Origin: JAAUTT01 sp038213375
Lineage (GTDB): Bacteria > Bacteroidota > Bacteroidia > Bacteroidales > JAAUTT01
Direction of reading: 5' to 3'
DNA: 64,000 bases
Assembly: GCA_038213375.1 (NCBI GenBank)
Contig: JBBQTB010000011.1
Coordinates: 62,001-126,000, forward strand
In this document: positions 60,761 to 64,000 of the stretch, piece by piece
Position numbering within the stretch: the stretch's first letter is position 1
Layout of the letters: each line of letters starts with the position of its first letter
Program-made: the position numbers and the translations under genes
Notes under the pieces: model-generated
What the model saw: the letters and a program-made list of their open reading frames with translations, nothing else
Database searches by the model: none
Told to the model about the DNA's origin: nothing

Positions 60761-62752
60761 TCATTTTAAATTCGGCTCAACATCAGGTGAAATTTTGATA
60801 TCCTGAATTTTTCGAGGCATCCAAACTTGCATTTGACCTTCTCCCCGATTTGCCCAGGCATAATAAGGAATTGCTGTAACAGTTCTTATTTCAGTCGAAA
60901 CAGATTTTCCATCTTTGCCAAGGACCAAAACAGGTGCTTGTGCCTGAATACGAATTACTCCATTTAGCATGTCTGCCTGGAAGGATGATTTGAACTCAGT
61001 TTCATCAGGAATTACAATATTCATTACCTTGCCATTGTTATCCGCATGTTCAAAACAATAAACCAGAGGACCACGCTGCAAAGCCACGCGATAGCGATCC
61101 TGCTTTACCAGGTCATTTGCAATAACACGACGTATCGGCATGGGCAAACTCAGGGTCACTTTGTCGTCTTTTTTCCATTGACGATCAATTAAAGCATATC
61201 CATTCAGAACTTTACACTTTTCTGCAATCCCGTTTACTGTTAATGAAAATGTGCTTACCACTGAATCAGAATAAGCATAGGTATCTCCCGGAACAGGAAT
61301 ATTTTGAGCCCAACCCGGAATTCGAACATACAATCCAAATTTCATCTTTTTTTCAGGGGAAACAGTTATTTGGATCTCACCATCCCATGGATATTTTGTT
61401 GTTTGAATTATTTTTACTTTCTTATTTTGAAGCGAAACCAAAGTGGAACTTCCAACAAACAGATTCACCCAAACGGCATCATCTGTTTTGGCATAAATAT
61501 AATCACCTACCGATTCCACAAGGCGGGCAATATTAGAAGGGCAACAAGCACAACCAAACCACTCACTTCTGGAATAATTTCCATTTGAAGCCAACGGGTT
61601 GCCATAAAAAAAATGATCGCCTGAAAGAGAAAGTCCATCCAAAGCTCCATTGTAAAGACTTCGTTCCAAAACATCTATATATTTTGCATCTCCGGTAAGT
61701 AAATTCATTCGTTGGTTCCACAGAACCATCCCTACCGAAGCACAGGTTTCGCAATAAGCATTTTCGTTCGGCAAGTCGTAATCTACGGTAAACCCTTCAT
61801 TACTTCCTGAAGAACCAATTCCTCCAGTAATATACATATTTCGGTAAACTACGTCTTCCCATACAGATTTCATCGCATTCATATATCCGTTGTCGTTATT
61901 CGCAGCGCCAACATCAGCGGAGCCGGTATAAAGGTACATGGCTCTCACGGCATGCCCAGTTATATCTTTCTGTTCTTTTACGGAAAGTTTATCCTGGCAA
62001 TATTCGGGAGTTTTCCATTGGTCCCAGATGACCCCTTTCCCATAACCATGCCCCCGTTGTTGTAAATACCAATCGGCAAGGGTAAGGTATTTTTTATTGT
62101 TTGTGGTTTTATAGAGTTTTACAAGAGCGAGTTCTATCTCTTCGTGACCTGAAACCCAGGGTCTGTTTTTTTGGCGGAAGGTACTGTCGATATTATCGGC
62201 AACCCGAATGGCTACATCGAGAAGTTTACGTTTGCCAGTTGTATTGAAATACGCTACAGCTGCTTCAATGAGGTGACCGGCCAGGTAATCCTCATGTTTT
62301 TCCATATCGGTCCAACGTTTATCAATACCCGAAAGCGTATAATAGGTATTCAAATACCCATCAGGAAGTTGAGCTGCAGCAATTTTATCAATCCACTCGT
62401 CGGCTTTCTTTTCCAAAGCCTTATCGGGATTATTTTTCAATGAATAAGCAATGGCTTCTAATGCTTTATACACATCAGAATCGTCAAAATAAATACCCTC
62501 GTGTTTTTCACCTTTTTGGGCGGCAACTTTTTCGAAATTTCGGATCCGAGGTGTTTTCACTTCTGTTTGCAGGATACATACTGGTATGGTTACCGTACTT
62601 ACCTTATTGATCACTGGTTTCCAAAAATTATCCTGAACTTCGACCATCGAAAAACTTACAGGCTGCATTTTTTGTGAAGCATTTTGTGCCTCCAGGTTTT
62701 GTGAATTCAAAATTTTTGAAAGAAACAAAACAGCTAGAACCGTTTTTTTCAT
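60761..62752 (-). CDS. GH127 beta-L-arabinofuranosidase
   Basis: The 663-residue exported protein has a signal peptide (MKKTVLAVLFLSKILNSQNL). The GH127 zinc site is complete: Glu-x-Cys in AYCETCASVG and the cysteine pair in WFGCACCPSNIARL. Other marks are VQDNFWKPVINKV, GIYFDDSDVYKALEAIAYSL, VTGHEEIE-type and GGIGSSGSNEGF. The Glu and cysteines match the acid/nucleophile set of HypBA1. It acts on terminal L-arabinofuranose of plant glycoproteins or pectins. It lies beside a SusD homologue. Confidence 0.88.
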   Translation of the reverse strand: MKKTVLAVLFLSKILNSQNLEAQNASQKMQPVSFSMVEVQDNFWKPVINKVSTVTIPVCILQTEVKTPRIRNFEKVAAQKGEKHEGIYFDDSDVYKALEAIAYSLKNNPDKALEKKADEWIDKIAAAQLPDGYLNTYYTLSGIDKRWTDMEKHEDYLAGHLIEAAVAYFNTTGKRKLLDVAIRVADNIDSTFRQKNRPWVSGHEEIELALVKLYKTTNNKKYLTLADWYLQQRGHGYGKGVIWDQWKTPEYCQDKLSVKEQKDITGHAVRAMYLYTGSADVGAANNDNGYMNAMKSVWEDVVYRNMYITGGIGSSGSNEGFTVDYDLPNENAYCETCASVGMVLWNQRMNLLTGDAKYIDVLERSLYNGALDGLSLSGDHFFYGNPLASNGNYSRSEWFGCACCPSNIARLVESVGDYIYAKTDDAVWVNLFVGSSTLVSLQNKKVKIIQTTKYPWDGEIQITVSPEKKMKFGLYVRIPGWAQNIPVPGDTYAYSDSVVSTFSLTVNGIAEKCKVLNGYALIDRQWKKDDKVTLSLPMPIRRVIANDLVKQDRYRVALQRGPLVYCFEHADNNGKVMNIVIPDETEFKSSFQADMLNGVIRIQAQAPVLVLGKDGKSVSTEIRTVTAIPYYAWANRGEGQMQVWMPRKIQDIKISPDVEPNLK

Positions 62753-62814
62753 TTTTTGCGTTTTAGAATTGAGTCAATAAACAAAATTATTTACAAAGAT
62801 TTGAAGTAAAAAAA

Positions 62815-62843
62815 GCTGTTTCAACTAATTTAGTTGAAACAGC
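62815..62843 (-). terminator. Intrinsic terminator after the SusD gene
   Basis: GCTGTTTCAACTAA (62815-62828) and TTAGTTGAAACAGC (62830-62843) form a perfect 14-bp stem with a one-nucleotide centre. On the minus strand it is followed by a run of seven T (62808-62814). It lies 43 bp beyond the susD stop. Confidence 0.85.
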
Positions 62844-62886
62844 CATACTACTAACTAACAACTATTATGAATAATATTATCATGCC

Positions 62887-64000
62887 TTATTGCACATAAG
62901 CTGGATTTTGCTCCAATTTTGTATTTGCATTAATAGCTGGTTGAGGGATTGGGAATACTGTACGGTAATCTCCTTGTGGTTTATGCGAAAGCCAGCTTTT
63001 GGTTGTAAACACACCAAAGCGGATATTATCTATACGACGATGGGCTTCCCAGGCAAATTCCCATCCTAACTCGTCGAGAAAACCGCCATATTGAATCACG
63101 GAAGTGTTTCCAGGATTTGTAATGGCATAATTTTCAACGAATCCATAGTTGTATTTTGATGGCCCCATTAATTGAGCACCAGTAACTGCAGCTAAAGATT
63201 GATTACCTTTAAATGCTCGTTTACGAACATCGCTAACAATTAAAGCAGCAGCATCAGCTTTACCAGTTCTTAAAAAACATTCCGCTTTCATCAGTAAAAT
63301 ATGAGCATATCGAAAAAAAGGAAAATCGTTATCCAAATTTGATTGGGCCTTTTCCTTAACTTGGAACTTGTTCATTCGGGCTCCTTCCAATTCCCCAATA
63401 TACAATCCATCAGGACAAGAGTTTTTTAGAATAAAAGGAGTTTTGTTGTCACTGGCTGTAATAATACTTCCATCGAGTGCGTATTGTTGGCCTAGTAGCC
63501 AGGTATCAGCCAATCGTTCGTCGTTTGCATCGTAGGTATTAACAAATTGTGGAACTCCCACAACCCCACCAAATCCCCACGGTGTAGCCTGCATGTTCGA
63601 TTTAGCGCTAAACTTGCCATTCCATGACCACATTTCGACATAAAATCCATTCCCAACCTTTTCATCAAAAGGTACTGCAAAAACAATTTCTTTTGAATTT
63701 TCATTATTGGATTTAAAAATTTCCTTATAATTATCTTCAAGGCCGTATTTGCCGCTTCCGATAATATCTTCACATTGGGCCAAGCAATCAGTCCATTTGG
63801 GTTCGTTAATGTATACCTGAGCATTTAAGTAAATTTCGGCCAACAATGATTTTGCCGCCCATTTATTGAATCTGCCATACATCGAAGGATCACTAGCTTC
63901 GCTGAGGTCAGGCAAAGATTGGGTAATCTCATTCACCACAAAATTATAAATGTCCTTGCGTGGAGTCTTAGGAAGTAAATCTCCCGGTACAGAAGTTGTA
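62887..64000 (-). CDS. susD: SusD/RagB-type lipoprotein, 5' end outside window
   Basis: The minus-strand frame runs from the stop at 62887 to the window edge. An internal GTG at 63939 is not the start, because the frame continues upstream (TSVPGDLLPKTPRKDIYNFV). The C-terminal 370 residues show typical SusD features: KWAAKSLLAEIYLNAQVYIN (TPR helices), FPFFRYAHILLMKAECFLRT and ELGWEFAWEAHRRIDNIRFG, ending NPAYVQ. SusD is the surface lipoprotein that binds glycan over a SusC porin. Its partner gene should lie beyond 64000. This marks the cluster as a polysaccharide utilisation locus. Confidence 0.9.
   Translation of the reverse strand, partial: TTSVPGDLLPKTPRKDIYNFVVNEITQSLPDLSEASDPSMYGRFNKWAAKSLLAEIYLNAQVYINEPKWTDCLAQCEDIIGSGKYGLEDNYKEIFKSNNENSKEIVFAVPFDEKVGNGFYVEMWSWNGKFSAKSNMQATPWGFGGVVGVPQFVNTYDANDERLADTWLLGQQYALDGSIITASDNKTPFILKNSCPDGLYIGELEGARMNKFQVKEKAQSNLDNDFPFFRYAHILLMKAECFLRTGKADAAALIVSDVRKRAFKGNQSLAAVTGAQLMGPSKYNYGFVENYAITNPGNTSVIQYGGFLDELGWEFAWEAHRRIDNIRFGVFTTKSWLSHKPQGDYRTVFPIPQPAINANTKLEQNPAYVQ

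Overview
The window looks like a Bacteroidota chromosome, probably order Bacteroidales/Marinilabiliales. It is AT-rich, most starts lack a Shine-Dalgarno sequence, and two promoter candidates fit the phylum-specific TTG-N20-TAnnTTTG pattern. It also carries a SusD-like lipoprotein gene, two DUF1680/GH127 enzymes, a DUF2723 membrane protein and a tyrosine integrase of the Bacteroides CTnDOT type. The genus cannot be read from the sequence.

Positions 1 to about 37,440 are an accessory island ending at the 3' end of a tRNA-Pro(CGG) gene. Its left end is not in the window. From left to right it holds: an exported MORN-like protein running off the edge; a PD-(D/E)XK nuclease divergent from an orphan reverse transcriptase (2.86-4.29 kb); an IS66 element; and a long minus-strand gene train (14.3 down to 6.2 kb) facing a divergent WYL regulator gene. 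The train contains a second WYL regulator, a three-nuclease fusion protein and several unrecognised genes. This divergent WYL/nuclease locus is the best candidate for an undescribed defence system.

Next come a gene truncated by an IS3-family element and a type I restriction-modification locus (hsdR, hsdS, hsdM). hsdM is broken twice: an IS21 element with a clean 8-bp target duplication splits off its first 27 codons, and a one-base frameshift precedes its NPPY motif. An AbiEi/AbiEii toxin-antitoxin pair lies directly upstream on the same strand. From 30.5 to 37.2 kb is the maintenance module of an integrative element: receiver-like protein, glycosyltransferase, DnaC-like ATPase, replication-initiator-like protein, excisionase-like HTH protein, an alpha-CTD-like small protein, an RteC-like protein and the integrase.

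Right of the tRNA the content is chromosomal. It includes a heptose kinase (hldE/rfaE1 domain), priA, pfkA, ispH and cmk on the minus strand, then a plus-strand multi-PAS histidine kinase, receiver and hybrid kinase. A LytTR/LytS two-component pair with a LiaF-like membrane protein follows, then a polysaccharide deacetylase, a DUF2723 protein, an outer-membrane barrel candidate, a 132-bp inverted-repeat element resembling a MITE, and a glycan-utilisation cluster (two GH127-family proteins, an SGNH-TPR protein and a SusD homologue cut by the window edge).

Family names come from recognising motifs by eye, not from searches. Positions, frames, repeats and disrupted genes were read directly from the sequence.
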